This document shows positions 15,409 through 23,900 of a stretch of 64,000 nucleotides of DNA, piece by piece. The DNA lies in NCBI RefSeq assembly GCF_039539005.1, contig NZ_BAABCP010000001.1, positions 868,001-932,000 on the forward strand. Direction: 5' to 3'. Every line of letters begins with the position of its first letter. Positions within the stretch are counted from its first letter, which is position 1. Below the pieces are notes generated by a model that did no database searches, had not been told where the DNA came from, and saw nothing but the letters and a program-made list of their open reading frames with translations. Made by a program: the position numbers and the translations under genes. The stretch comes from Microbacterium soli (GTDB taxonomy: Bacteria > Actinomycetota > Actinomycetes > Actinomycetales > Microbacteriaceae).

Positions 15409-17178
15409 TCAGCGTCCACGTTCACCTCCGGTGATCGTCTCCAAGGATGCTGTGCGTGATCGGCTCACGAACACGAGCGCAGCCACGAGCACGATCGCCG
15501 CGACGATGATGGACAGCGTCCCCACGACCGCCACGGTGGGATCGGACAGGACCACGATCGCCTCATAGACGCGCTTGGGCAGGACCGTCACGTCGATGCC
15601 GGATGCGAACACCGGAATGACGACTTCGTCGAACAGGGTGAGGAACCCGAAGAGCAGGGCGACGATGATCGATGGGGCGATGATCGGCAGGATGACCTTG
15701 CGCATGACACGGGACATACTCGCGCCCATACTGCGTGCCGCCCTCTCATACAGCGGATCGAGCGATTGCATCGCCGCCTGCGAGATGACGAAGGCGTAAG
15801 GTATGGCCGCGGTGGTCTCCACGAGGATCAGTCCGATCACCGTGTCGTACAGACCCACGTTGATCAGTGTGATGTAGAAGCCGACCGACACCACGACGAC
15901 GGGGACGATCAGCGGGCTGAGCAGCAGAGGCACGCCGAGCATCCGCCACCCGCGCGTTCTCGATCGTTCCACACCGATGGCGGCGAGGGCCCCCAGGACC
16001 GTGGCCAGCACGGCGGCGACCGGTGCGACGATCATGGTCGTCCCGGCCGCGCCGAGCCAGTCCGGAGTGAAGAACTGCTCGTACCACTGCAGAGAGAACC
16101 CTTCGGGTGGGAAGACCATCGTCCGCGTCCCCGAGAACGATATCGGGATCGTGACGAGCTGCGGCACGAAGAGGAACAACTGGACCAGCGCGACGAAGCC
16201 CCACAGGATCCAGCGCTGGCTGGACAGCCGGGTCCAGTCGAGGATCCTCATGAGCCCGATGATCGGGCCCCAGCGGAGGCGTCCGAACCGGGGCGGCGAG
16301 GGTGTGTAGTTCCCGTCCCGCGCACGAATCCATCGGCTGCCCGGCGCCGTCACGAGGCGAAGGAGCCCGATGAGCAGGAAGATCGTCACGGTGAGCAGGA
16401 GCGCGAGTGCTGCGGCCGGTCCGCGTTCTCCCTGCCTGTTGAGCAGGTCGTTCACGACGGATGCCGTCATGGTCGCATCCTGACCGCCGAGGATGTCGGG
16501 GATGACGAAGGACCCCAACGCGACGACGAAGGCAAGCGTCGCGCCGACCTGCAGGCCGTTCCGCGTCTGTGGAAGATAGACCCGCCAGAACGCCTCCGCA
16601 GGCCCCGCACCCTGGGTGAGTGCCGCACGGGTGTTGCTGGTGTCGATCTGTCTCATCACCGCGACAAGCGGAAGGATGAAGAGCGGTGCGATGATCTGCA
16701 CGAGTCCGAAGAGGAGCCCCGCCCACGTCTGCAGCAGGGACTGAACGTCGAAGCCCAGCCACCGCAGCGCCGTCGGTATCGGGCCGATCCGCCCCAGCAG
16801 CACCTGCCATCCGAACGTGCGGATGAGGACGCTGGTCATCCACGGCGCGATCACCCCGACCAGCATGACCGCCTGCAACCTGGGCGGTGCCCCCGCGATC
16901 ACGTAGGCGACGGGGTAGCCGATCGCGATGGCGACGAGAGTCGCCGCGCCGGCGATCTCGATCGTTCGCAGCAGGGTCTGCAGATTCGTCGGGGAGAGCG
17001 CCGCCTCGATGTTCTGCAGACCGGGTGTCGGGTCCGTGAACGCCGTCACGAGCACCATGATGAGGGGCACGACGTACACGACGAGGAGGAAGACGATGGC
17101 CGGCAGCGCGAGGGCGCCGATCGCTCCCCCGTTCCCGGGTGCGCGCGCCACGCGCGCGTCGATTCGGTCCGTCATCAC
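15409..17178 (-). CDS. ABC transporter permease, fused double-domain (PotB-PotC/FbpB type)
   Basis: A 589-residue membrane protein with two homologous permease halves, each of about six membrane segments. The N-terminal half has YPVAYVIAGAPPRLQAVMLVGVIAPWMTSVLIRTFGWQ, typical of PotB. The C-terminal half (after about residue 300) has the PotC-like AYERAARSMGAS equivalent (YERAARSMGASMSRVMRKVILPIIAPSI). Most polyamine-type systems have separate subunits; fusion is more usual in Fe(III) and phosphonate relatives. The start is GTG 17178 or ATG 17175, both overlapping the ATPase stop. It works with the ATPase and binding protein directly upstream to import an organic solute. Confidence 0.92.
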   Translation of the reverse strand: MMTDRIDARVARAPGNGGAIGALALPAIVFLLVVYVVPLIMVLVTAFTDPTPGLQNIEAALSPTNLQTLLRTIEIAGAATLVAIAIGYPVAYVIAGAPPRLQAVMLVGVIAPWMTSVLIRTFGWQVLLGRIGPIPTALRWLGFDVQSLLQTWAGLLFGLVQIIAPLFILPLVAVMRQIDTSNTRAALTQGAGPAEAFWRVYLPQTRNGLQVGATLAFVVALGSFVIPDILGGQDATMTASVVNDLLNRQGERGPAAALALLLTVTIFLLIGLLRLVTAPGSRWIRARDGNYTPSPPRFGRLRWGPIIGLMRILDWTRLSSQRWILWGFVALVQLFLFVPQLVTIPISFSGTRTMVFPPEGFSLQWYEQFFTPDWLGAAGTTMIVAPVAAVLATVLGALAAIGVERSRTRGWRMLGVPLLLSPLIVPVVVVSVGFYITLINVGLYDTVIGLILVETTAAIPYAFVISQAAMQSLDPLYERAARSMGASMSRVMRKVILPIIAPSIIVALLFGFLTLFDEVVIPVFASGIDVTVLPKRVYEAIVVLSDPTVAVVGTLSIIVAAIVLVAALVFVSRSRTASLETITGGERGR

Positions 17179-18329
17179 GGGCGCTCCGCGTCTTCGTTGA
17201 GGAACACCGAGGCGGAGTGCGCGGGGAAGGCCAACTCGACCTGTGCGCCGATCTCGTGGAACGAGTGGTCGAAACCGCTCTCCACGAGGATCATGGGCGT
17301 GCCGTCGGCGAGTCTGACGTGGTACCGCATGGTCGGTCCGGTGAAGACGTGGTCCTCGACGACGGCTTTCAGCCTGTTCCCGCCGCTGGTCCCATCCGTC
17401 CCGAGGCGGATCGCCTCGGGACGGACGGTGATGTTCACATCGTCGCCGACCTTCAGCTCAGCGGCCCGGCACCGCACGACGCTGCCGGCGCAGAGCACCT
17501 CCACCGCGTCCCGGTCGACGCCCGTCACCGTGCCCTGCAGCACGTTGTTGTCACCGACGAAGTTGGCAGCGAAGAGCGTCTTCGGGTTGCGGTAGATGTC
17601 CGCGGGCGTCCCGAGCTGCTCGATTCCTCCGTTGTTCATCACCGCGATCCGATCCGACATCGTGAACGCTTCGTCCTGGTCGTGGGTGACGTAGATCGTC
17701 GTGATGCCGAACTCGCGCTGCACGCGCCGGATCTCGTGCTGCAGATGGCCCCGGAGATTCCTGTCCAGCGCTCCGAGCGGTTCGTCCATCAGCAGAACCG
17801 ACGGCCTCGAGATGAGCGCACGTGCCAGGGCGACCCGCTGCTGCTGCCCACCGGACAGCTGGGTCGGATAGTGATTCTCCCGGCCCTCGAGCTGCACCAC
17901 GCCGAGCATCTGCTCCACTTCATCGCGGATCTGCGCGTTCGGAACGCGCCGCGTCTCCAACGGGAACGCCAGGTTCTCCCAGACCGTGAGATGCGGGAAC
18001 AGCGCATAGTTCTGGAACACCACACCGACGCCGCGACGTTCGACGGGCACGCGGTCCAGCCGCACCCCGTCCAGTTCGATCGTCCCTTCATCGGGCGTGA
18101 CGAACCCCGCGATCGCCATCATCGTCGTCGTCTTCCCCGATCCTGAGGGGCCGAGCAACGAGAAGAACTCTCCTGCTTCGATCTCGATGCTGACATCACG
18201 AGCAGCGAGGAGGCTTCCGTATCTCTTCGAAAAGCCACTGATCTTGAGATGCCCCTTCCGTCCGCGCGGCGCGGAGTCCGAGGCCACGACGGTCGGGAGA
18301 GCACCGGAGTCGGTGTGAGCGTTCTGCAC
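17175..18329 (-). CDS. ABC transporter ATP-binding protein (PotA-like)
   Basis: The protein has 384 residues. Walker A is GPSGSGKTTT (about residues 60-68), the Q-loop is VVFQNYALFPHLTVWEN, the signature is LSGGQQQRVALARAL, Walker B is LLMDEPLGALD and the switch histidine is in YVTHDQDEA. A C-terminal TOBE domain follows (about residues 295-375). It sits between the binding protein (3 bp gap) and the fused permease (overlap). Family resemblance is to spermidine/putrescine and 2-aminoethylphosphonate importers; family membership does not fix the substrate. Confidence 0.95.
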   Translation of the reverse strand: MQNAHTDSGALPTVVASDSAPRGRKGHLKISGFSKRYGSLLAARDVSIEIEAGEFFSLLGPSGSGKTTTMMAIAGFVTPDEGTIELDGVRLDRVPVERRGVGVVFQNYALFPHLTVWENLAFPLETRRVPNAQIRDEVEQMLGVVQLEGRENHYPTQLSGGQQQRVALARALISRPSVLLMDEPLGALDRNLRGHLQHEIRRVQREFGITTIYVTHDQDEAFTMSDRIAVMNNGGIEQLGTPADIYRNPKTLFAANFVGDNNVLQGTVTGVDRDAVEVLCAGSVVRCRAAELKVGDDVNITVRPEAIRLGTDGTSGGNRLKAVVEDHVFTGPTMRYHVRLADGTPMILVESGFDHSFHEIGAQVELAFPAHSASVFLNEDAERP

Positions 18330-18332
18330 GGA

Positions 18333-19439
18333 TCAACCCTTCTGCAACCAGTCGGAAAAGCGCTTCTCCGCCTCGACGCCGTTCTCCGCCCACCAGTCGG
18401 CCGAGATGTGCAGAGCCTGCGAGTCGGTGACCTCTGACGCCGGCAGGTTCGCGGCCGTCTCCTCGTCGATGGCAGCCTGCGCCGCCTTTGTCGCCGGGGT
18501 GTACGACAGCGCCTCGGCGACGCGTGCCTGCACCTCGGGACTGGTCATGTAGTCGATCAAGGCGGAAGCGGCATCCAGGTCCTTCGCATGGCGGGGGATG
18601 CCGTAGTAGTTCACGTCGACGAGGTGCTCATTCCAGGTGTAGCCCACCGGAATGCCGTCCAACACGGCCTGCCGAACGCGGATGATGTTGAGGGGGCCGG
18701 CCACGATGTCCTGCTGGGACAGCTGATTGTTGATCGTGTTGATGTCGAGGAATACGGCATGAGGACGGATCTCGTCGAGCCGCTCGAAGATGAGATCCAT
18801 GTCCATCGGATAGAGGTCGGCCGGCTCGATCCCCATGCCCAGCGCGGTGGCTTCGAAGGTCTTGTGGGCTTGGTTCAGAAAACCGCGCTTACCGGGGAAC
18901 GCCTTGACATCCCAGAGGTCCTCCCACTTCTCCAGCGGATCGCCGAACACCGCGGTATTGCTCCAGAGCACGTCGCCGAACGCCCACATTCCGGCGCCTT
19001 TGGGGTGCTTGTAGGAAGGGTCGGCGTAGTCGGCAGCGCCCGGGATCTTGGAGTAGTCCAGGTCCTGGAGAAGGTCGTTCGCCAGGCAGAGCGCAAGCCC
19101 TGAGCTGTTCAGGATCAAGATGTTCCAGTCCGGGGACTCCGCCTCCACACCCGCCTGAATCGGGCCCACGGGCGGCGGCGAGTCACCGGTCATGACGACG
19201 GGAAACCCGGTTTCCTCAGTGAACGGGTCGAAGAAGTTCTTCTTGACCAGATCGTCGAATGTGCCCCCGAATCCGGCGTAGACGACTCGGCCTTTCGAGG
19301 TACCGCCTCCCGAGGCGGGACTGCATCCGACCAGCGACAGCCCCGCGGCGCCCCCGAGGACGGCCAGACCGGCCGCTGTGAGCAGACTACGGCGAGTGAG
19401 AACGGTGCTTTGCGCGAATGCGCGGTTCTGCATCTCCAT
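18333..19439 (-). CDS. Extracellular solute-binding lipoprotein (PotD-like)
   Basis: The protein has 368 residues. It has a twin-arginine motif T15-R-R-S, a hydrophobic core and a lipobox LVGC (C39), so it is probably a Tat-exported lipoprotein. The mature part reads VVYAGFGGTFDDLVKKNFFDPFTEETG, typical of PotD/AfuA-type family 1 receptors, and ends with SALIDYMTSPEVQARVAEALSY. The ATG at 19439 follows a GAGGAG site 7 nt away. PotD-like receptors bind small amines, but this branch also includes carboxylate and aromatic-acid binders. It is the first gene of the importer and lies 96 bp after the TPP-enzyme gene. Confidence 0.92.
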   Translation of the reverse strand: MEMQNRAFAQSTVLTRRSLLTAAGLAVLGGAAGLSLVGCSPASGGGTSKGRVVYAGFGGTFDDLVKKNFFDPFTEETGFPVVMTGDSPPPVGPIQAGVEAESPDWNILILNSSGLALCLANDLLQDLDYSKIPGAADYADPSYKHPKGAGMWAFGDVLWSNTAVFGDPLEKWEDLWDVKAFPGKRGFLNQAHKTFEATALGMGIEPADLYPMDMDLIFERLDEIRPHAVFLDINTINNQLSQQDIVAGPLNIIRVRQAVLDGIPVGYTWNEHLVDVNYYGIPRHAKDLDAASALIDYMTSPEVQARVAEALSYTPATKAAQAAIDEETAANLPASEVTDSQALHISADWWAENGVEAEKRFSDWLQKG

Positions 19440-19535
19440 GGGGATGCTCCTCTTCTCTTTCATCATTGAAACGGGTCGAGTTCCAGGTATTGCTCGAGAC
19501 AGCCTCACGACTGCGCTCTGGTATGGGGACTGTGA

Positions 19536-21215
19536 TTATGGATGGACCGTCTGCCGTACCCGGTCGCCGGCGAGCGGCCACCGGGCACTGGTGGTGACCG
19601 GGGGCTTCGTGACATTGGGCACCTCTATCAGGGCAGGTCCGGGCAGGAGGAGCTCCGCCTCGATCGCCGTGCCGAGTGTCTCCAGAGTCGCTCGCTGCGA
19701 GCGCATCCCGAACGCCTGTGCGAGCGTGACGAAGTCGGGGGTGCACAGCCCGGTGAGACCCTCCCGACTCCGATCGGCCGGGACGCCCTGCTCCAGCATC
19801 TTGTACGCCTCGTCATTGAAGACGATCACCTTCACCGGCAGGTTCCGCTCCACGAGACTCGCGAGATCTCCCACGGCGAAGAGGAAGCCGGCGTCGCCGA
19901 CGACCACCACTGTCGGCTGACCACTGCCGTGCGCCACTCCGACGGATGCGGGCAAGGCGAAGCCCAGAGTCCCCCATCCCATCGGGAACATGAAGGTCCG
20001 GGGCTGCGAGCGCTCGAGATAGCCCGACGCCCAATACCCCATGAGCGTCATATCCGCCACGACCGGCACATGCGATGGCAGCGTCCTGTTGAGGGCGGCG
20101 ACGACGTTCGCGGCGGCGGCTTCCTCACCGTCCTCGCGCAGCCGATTCGCGATGGCGGCGGACGTCGCCTTCGCAGCAGCCTCTGCGCTCGCCCGTCTCT
20201 CATCGGACGCCGGAGGGATCACCTCCAGGACGGACTCGATGAAGGAGCTCACCGTGGCCCGTACGGGGAAGTCGGGGATGGCGTTGAGGGTCAGCTGGGT
20301 CTCGTCGACATCGACTCGAAGGAGGGGCGGGGAGATGCTCAGACGCCAGTTCTGGGTGGTCTGGCCATCGAAGTCGGTTCCCAGTGCGATCACGAGATCC
20401 GCCGAGTTGAGCAGGTCGGCCACAGCCTGCTCCTGCGGCGGTGCCACGACCGCGAGAGGATTTCGGGCGTCCATCGTCGATCGAGCCATCATCGTCGAGA
20501 CCACGGGTGCCGCCAGATGCTCGGCGAGGTCGGCCACGCGTGCGCCGATGCTGCCGGCACCAGCCCAGATGATGGGCTTTCGAGAGGACGACAGTGCCTC
20601 GACCGCCGCCTCGGGCAGGCGGAGGCGCGGCTTCACCGGGACGTACTCGCTCGCGGCGATCGAGTCCTCCGGCACGACTGCACCGAGCAGATCCGTCGGC
20701 AACTCGACGTAGACGGGGCCCGCCTGCGGGCGCAGGGCGTCCTTGATCGCGATACGGACCTGCGTGCCCGCATGGCCCGCGCGCTCAACGACGCTGACCG
20801 ACTTGACCAGGGCGGTGAAGATCGAGGCCTGATCCGGGATCTCGTGAAGCGATCCTCTGCGCACGCCCGGTTGCGAGCTCTTCAGGGAGAGATGAGGGGT
20901 GGTGCTGATGTGGAGCACCGCCGACCCGGAGGTGAGGGCCTCACCGGTCGCCCCCGCCGTGTTCGCCGCACCGGGACCGCTCGTGGTGATGCAGACGCCG
21001 AGCTTCCCGGTTGCCCGGAAGTAGCCGTCCGCAGCGTACATGGCCGTCTGCTCGTGCCGCACCAGCACCCGATCGATGCCGGCCTCACCGAGCGCCCACC
21101 AGAGCGGCATGTTATGCACGCCCGGAATGATGAACACACGCGTCACTCCTGCGCGACTCAACTCATCAACGATCGCCTCGGCGACGGTGGGTGGGGTGGA
21201 TGCGGACGGTCTCAA
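19536..21215 (-). CDS. Thiamine-pyrophosphate-dependent 2-oxoacid decarboxylase/acetolactate synthase-like enzyme
   Basis: The protein has 559 residues. The PYR domain carries the catalytic glutamate E55 in RHEQTAMYAADGYFRATG. A central domain follows, then the PP domain with MGWGTLGFALPASVGVA and the Mg/TPP motif VVVGDAGFLFAVGDLASLVERNLPVKVIVFND. It is close to biosynthetic acetolactate synthase in layout but belongs to the broad decarboxylase-type branch. The start is TTG at 21215, since no in-frame ATG or GTG lies nearby and a GAAGG site is 9-10 nt upstream. As first gene of the cluster, with an aldehyde dehydrogenase further down, decarboxylation of a 2-oxoacid is the likeliest job. Confidence 0.88.
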   Translation of the reverse strand: MRPSASTPPTVAEAIVDELSRAGVTRVFIIPGVHNMPLWWALGEAGIDRVLVRHEQTAMYAADGYFRATGKLGVCITTSGPGAANTAGATGEALTSGSAVLHISTTPHLSLKSSQPGVRRGSLHEIPDQASIFTALVKSVSVVERAGHAGTQVRIAIKDALRPQAGPVYVELPTDLLGAVVPEDSIAASEYVPVKPRLRLPEAAVEALSSSRKPIIWAGAGSIGARVADLAEHLAAPVVSTMMARSTMDARNPLAVVAPPQEQAVADLLNSADLVIALGTDFDGQTTQNWRLSISPPLLRVDVDETQLTLNAIPDFPVRATVSSFIESVLEVIPPASDERRASAEAAAKATSAAIANRLREDGEEAAAANVVAALNRTLPSHVPVVADMTLMGYWASGYLERSQPRTFMFPMGWGTLGFALPASVGVAHGSGQPTVVVVGDAGFLFAVGDLASLVERNLPVKVIVFNDEAYKMLEQGVPADRSREGLTGLCTPDFVTLAQAFGMRSQRATLETLGTAIEAELLLPGPALIEVPNVTKPPVTTSARWPLAGDRVRQTVHP

Positions 21216-21244
21216 AGTGTGCTCGCCTTCAACTCTCCGACGTG

Positions 21245-21259
21245 TCCATATATAAAGAC
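21245..21259 (-). promoter_or_regulatory. AT-rich promoter/operator element of the TPP-enzyme gene
   Basis: TCCATATATAAAGAC lies about 36 bp upstream of the TTG start at 21215 and resembles the element before the DapD-like gene (12 of 15 positions). It is a candidate for the cluster's IclR regulator or a shared -10 region. Confidence 0.4.
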
Positions 21260-21598
21260 GCTGGGTCTGCTATATGAACTTTTGAGGAGACAATATCGAG
21301 AACGCGAGCAAGCGTCAAGCATCGTCTCCGAATTGAATTCGGTCTGGTGCAGGCATGGGTCGACTCCTCATCCCGACCCCCTGCCCCGAACCGCAGAAAC
21401 CCCGCCAAAACGACGACTGCGCCGTCACGACCACAGGATCGACAGCACCGACCACAGGTGCGGGGTCGACGGACAGGCAGAACTCCGTGACCAAACCGTT
21501 GCATTCGTTACCTCGCCGTTATATACTCATCACACGGTGAATGTTTGCTGTGGCATACACCGCATGTGATTGCAGGACACTCTTGGTGCAAGGGACAA

Positions 21599-21628
21599 GG
21601 GCCGGTCGGAAGCCTCTCCGACCGGCCC
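21599..21628 (+). terminator. Strong hairpin upstream of marR (terminator or leader structure)
   Basis: A perfect 11-bp inverted repeat, GGGCCGGTCGG/CCGACCGGCCC, with an 8-nt loop. No T-tract follows. It lies 46 bp before the marR start with no annotated plus-strand gene upstream, so it either ends an unseen transcript or sits in the marR leader. Confidence 0.55.
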
Positions 21629-21674
21629 GACTGCATGCGACCACGATGTCGGCGCCGACACTACGCTGAAGACC

Positions 21675-22103
21675 ATGACCGATCGCCAGCTCGCCCTGCA
21701 GGCCTGGGAGAGCCTGTTCCGCGCGCAGCACGAACTCCTCGCGGCCATGTCCGCCGACTTCGCGGGCGCTCCGATCACGCAGGCCGAGTACGACGTGCTG
21801 CTGACGGTGGTGCGCGCACCGGGCATGACCACTCGCCTGCGCGACATCACGGCGAACTCGCTCATCAGCCAGCCCAGCGTCTCTCGGCTGGTCGATCGGA
21901 TGGTCTCCCGTGGCCTCGTCGACAAGGCCACCGATCCCGACGACGGCCGCGGGGCCATCGTGACGGCGACGGATGCCGGTGCGCGTGCCTTCCGGGTCGT
22001 CGCGGCGACCCACGGCAGGTCGATCGCCGAACGGATGTCGGTGCTGGACGACGACGAGATGCGCACGCTTCTCGCACTGACCGAGAGGCTGCGCGGAAGC
22101 TGA
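21675..22103 (+). CDS. MarR-family transcriptional regulator
   Basis: The protein has 142 residues, normal for MarR. The winged helix is visible: AEYDVLLTVVRAPGMTTRLRDITANSLISQPSVSRLVDRMVSRGLVDKATDPDDGRGAIVTATDAG, with the wing motif DPDDGRG. The ATG at 21675 gives a standard N-terminus (MTDRQLALQAWESLFRAQ). It is separated from the flotillin gene by 78 bp on the same strand and may be unrelated to it in function. The ligand is unknown. Confidence 0.92.
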   Translation: MTDRQLALQAWESLFRAQHELLAAMSADFAGAPITQAEYDVLLTVVRAPGMTTRLRDITANSLISQPSVSRLVDRMVSRGLVDKATDPDDGRGAIVTATDAGARAFRVVAATHGRSIAERMSVLDDDEMRTLLALTERLRGS

Positions 22104-22181
22104 CCACGAACACCTCATCCGCCGCGTGATCTCTGGCAGGGTGGATGTGAACAACCTTCTGAGGGGAAAGGCAAGGTCACC

Positions 22182-23774
22182 ATGGAGATCGCCGGAGTCA
22201 TCGGCATCCTGATCGTCGTCGGCATCGCCGTCGTCGCCGTCGTCATCATCGGGCTCATCCTGCTGCTGTTCGCGCGCAGCTGGATCAAGGTCGCCCGGGC
22301 GGACGAGGCGCTGGTCATCTCGGGACGCAAGCAGAGAGTGCAGCGAGCAGTCCTCAATGCCGACGGCACCACCAGCTCCGAGCAGGCGGAATCGCCGGTG
22401 ACGGTCATCGTCAACGGCAAGTCCCTCGTCAACCCGATCACGCAGCGGCACGAGGTGATCTCGCTGCGCTCGCGCCAGGTGTCGCTGAACGCCGAGGCCC
22501 AGTCGCTCGACAACGTGACCCTGAACGTCGACGGCGTGGCGATCGTGAAGATCGGCTCCGACCCCCTCTACGTGCGCCGTGCGGCCGAGCGCTTCGCCTC
22601 GCAGGACAAGGCCATCGAGCAGTTCACCACCGAACAGCTGGAGGGTGCGCTGCGAGGCATCGTCGCCACCCTGTCCGTCGTGGAGCTCATGCGCGAGCGC
22701 AAGAAGTTCTCCGAGCAGATCGCCGCGGACATCTCCCAGGAGCTCGCCGAGCAGGGCCTCATCCTCGACTCGTTCCAGATCAAGGGCATCACCGACAAGG
22801 TCGGCTACATCCAGTCGCTGGGTGCGCCGGAGATCCAGGCCAAGCGCCAGGCCGCCGAGATCGCCCAGACCAACGCCGACCGCGCGATCAACCAGAAGGA
22901 CATCGCCAACCAGGAGGCGAACCTCATCGAGCAGACCGCGCTCGACACCAACACGGCCAACGCCGACGCGCGGATCGGCCGCGCTCGCGCCGAGGCCGAG
23001 CAGGCCGAGCAGCTGGCCCGTGCCCAGGCCGAGCAGGCCGTGCTGCAGCAGCAGGCGGAGAACAAGCAGGCTCAGCTGGATGCCGACGTCAAGCGCGTCG
23101 CCGACGCGCAGCGTTATGAGGCCGAGACCCGTGCTCAGGCCGACCTGTTCACGCGTGAGAAGTCGGCCGAGGCCGCCGCGATCGAGCAGGTCAAGCAGGC
23201 CGAGGCCCGCACCCGCATCGCCGAGCAGCAGGCCGAGGCCGACAAGGCCAGGGCAGCCGGTGAGGCTGCAGCGGCCGAGGCCAAGGCCACCGGTGAGGCC
23301 AACGCCCTGCGTGCCCGGGCCGAGGCCGAGGCCGAGGCCCGCCGTATGCGCGCCAACGCCGAGGCCGAGGCCATCCGTGCCGAGGGTGAGGCGCGAGCGG
23401 CGGCCGTCGAGGCCGAGGCCAAGGCCATCGCCTCGAATCAGGAGGCGTTCCTCTCGCAGCGCGTGCTCGAAGTGCTGCCGTCGATCATGTCGGAGTTCGC
23501 GAAGGGGTACGCCGCCATCGGCAGCGTCTCCATCGTCGGCGGCTCCGGCGAGGACGGCGCGTCCAGCGTGGTCGGGGGCGACAACGCCAAGGCCATGCGC
23601 GCCGTCTTCGACAGCGTCAACGCCGCCACCGGCTTGGATCTCGCCGCGATCATCCAGGGCCAGGCCGTCGGCCGCGGCTTCGGCGCGGGTGTCGCGCAGG
23701 GCGCCGACGCCGCCCCTGCCGCAACACCGCGCACATCTGCGCGGACCGCTGCACCGGAGACGCCGGCCGAGTGA
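22182..23774 (+). CDS. Flotillin-like SPFH-domain membrane protein
   Basis: The protein has 530 residues. One N-terminal membrane segment (about residues 5-30) is followed by an SPFH/band-7 domain (about 35-210) with DNVTLNVDGVAIVKIGSDPLYVRRAAERFA. Then comes a long Ala/Glu/Arg-rich coiled coil (about 215-430, repeated EAEA segments such as RARAEAEAEARRMRANAEAEA), and a Gly-rich tail. This is the flotillin/FloT layout, which organises membrane microdomains and affects fluidity and secretion. The ATG at 22182 has a GAGGGGAAAGG region upstream. A hairpin follows the stop at once, so it is probably monocistronic. Confidence 0.93.
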   Translation: MEIAGVIGILIVVGIAVVAVVIIGLILLLFARSWIKVARADEALVISGRKQRVQRAVLNADGTTSSEQAESPVTVIVNGKSLVNPITQRHEVISLRSRQVSLNAEAQSLDNVTLNVDGVAIVKIGSDPLYVRRAAERFASQDKAIEQFTTEQLEGALRGIVATLSVVELMRERKKFSEQIAADISQELAEQGLILDSFQIKGITDKVGYIQSLGAPEIQAKRQAAEIAQTNADRAINQKDIANQEANLIEQTALDTNTANADARIGRARAEAEQAEQLARAQAEQAVLQQQAENKQAQLDADVKRVADAQRYEAETRAQADLFTREKSAEAAAIEQVKQAEARTRIAEQQAEADKARAAGEAAAAEAKATGEANALRARAEAEAEARRMRANAEAEAIRAEGEARAAAVEAEAKAIASNQEAFLSQRVLEVLPSIMSEFAKGYAAIGSVSIVGGSGEDGASSVVGGDNAKAMRAVFDSVNAATGLDLAAIIQGQAVGRGFGAGVAQGADAAPAATPRTSARTAAPETPAE

Positions 23775-23782
23775 TCCCCATC

Positions 23783-23814
23783 GGAGGGGAGGCGTCATAC
23801 GGCGCCTGCCCTCC
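23783..23814 (+). terminator. Terminator hairpin after the flotillin gene
   Basis: A 12-bp stem with one G-G mismatch (GGAGGG.AGGCG paired with CGCCT.CCCTCC) and an 8-nt loop starts 9 bp after the flotillin stop. It lacks a T-tract. Confidence 0.6.
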
Positions 23815-23900
23815 GGCACCCGCTGCCGGATCCGTAGACTCGGAGCATGACCATGCCGAGCGCGCTCCCCGCTCCCGTGCGACGCCCCACCCTCTGAACG

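Larger units (their letters stand above)
21216..21674. promoter_or_regulatory. Long intergenic region between the TPP-enzyme gene and marR
   Basis: This 459-bp gap is the longest gene-free stretch in the window. Its left part is AT-rich and holds the element at 21245-21259 for the minus-strand cluster. Its middle is GC-richer with no convincing gene. A strong hairpin lies at 21599-21628. Short open frames here lack ribosome sites and family resemblance. Confidence 0.6.

Noticed and set aside
22980..23420. Repeat array in the middle of the flotillin gene
   Set aside because: The GCCGAGGCC-like repetition encodes the Ala/Glu coiled coil of flotillins and is not a CRISPR or intergenic repeat.
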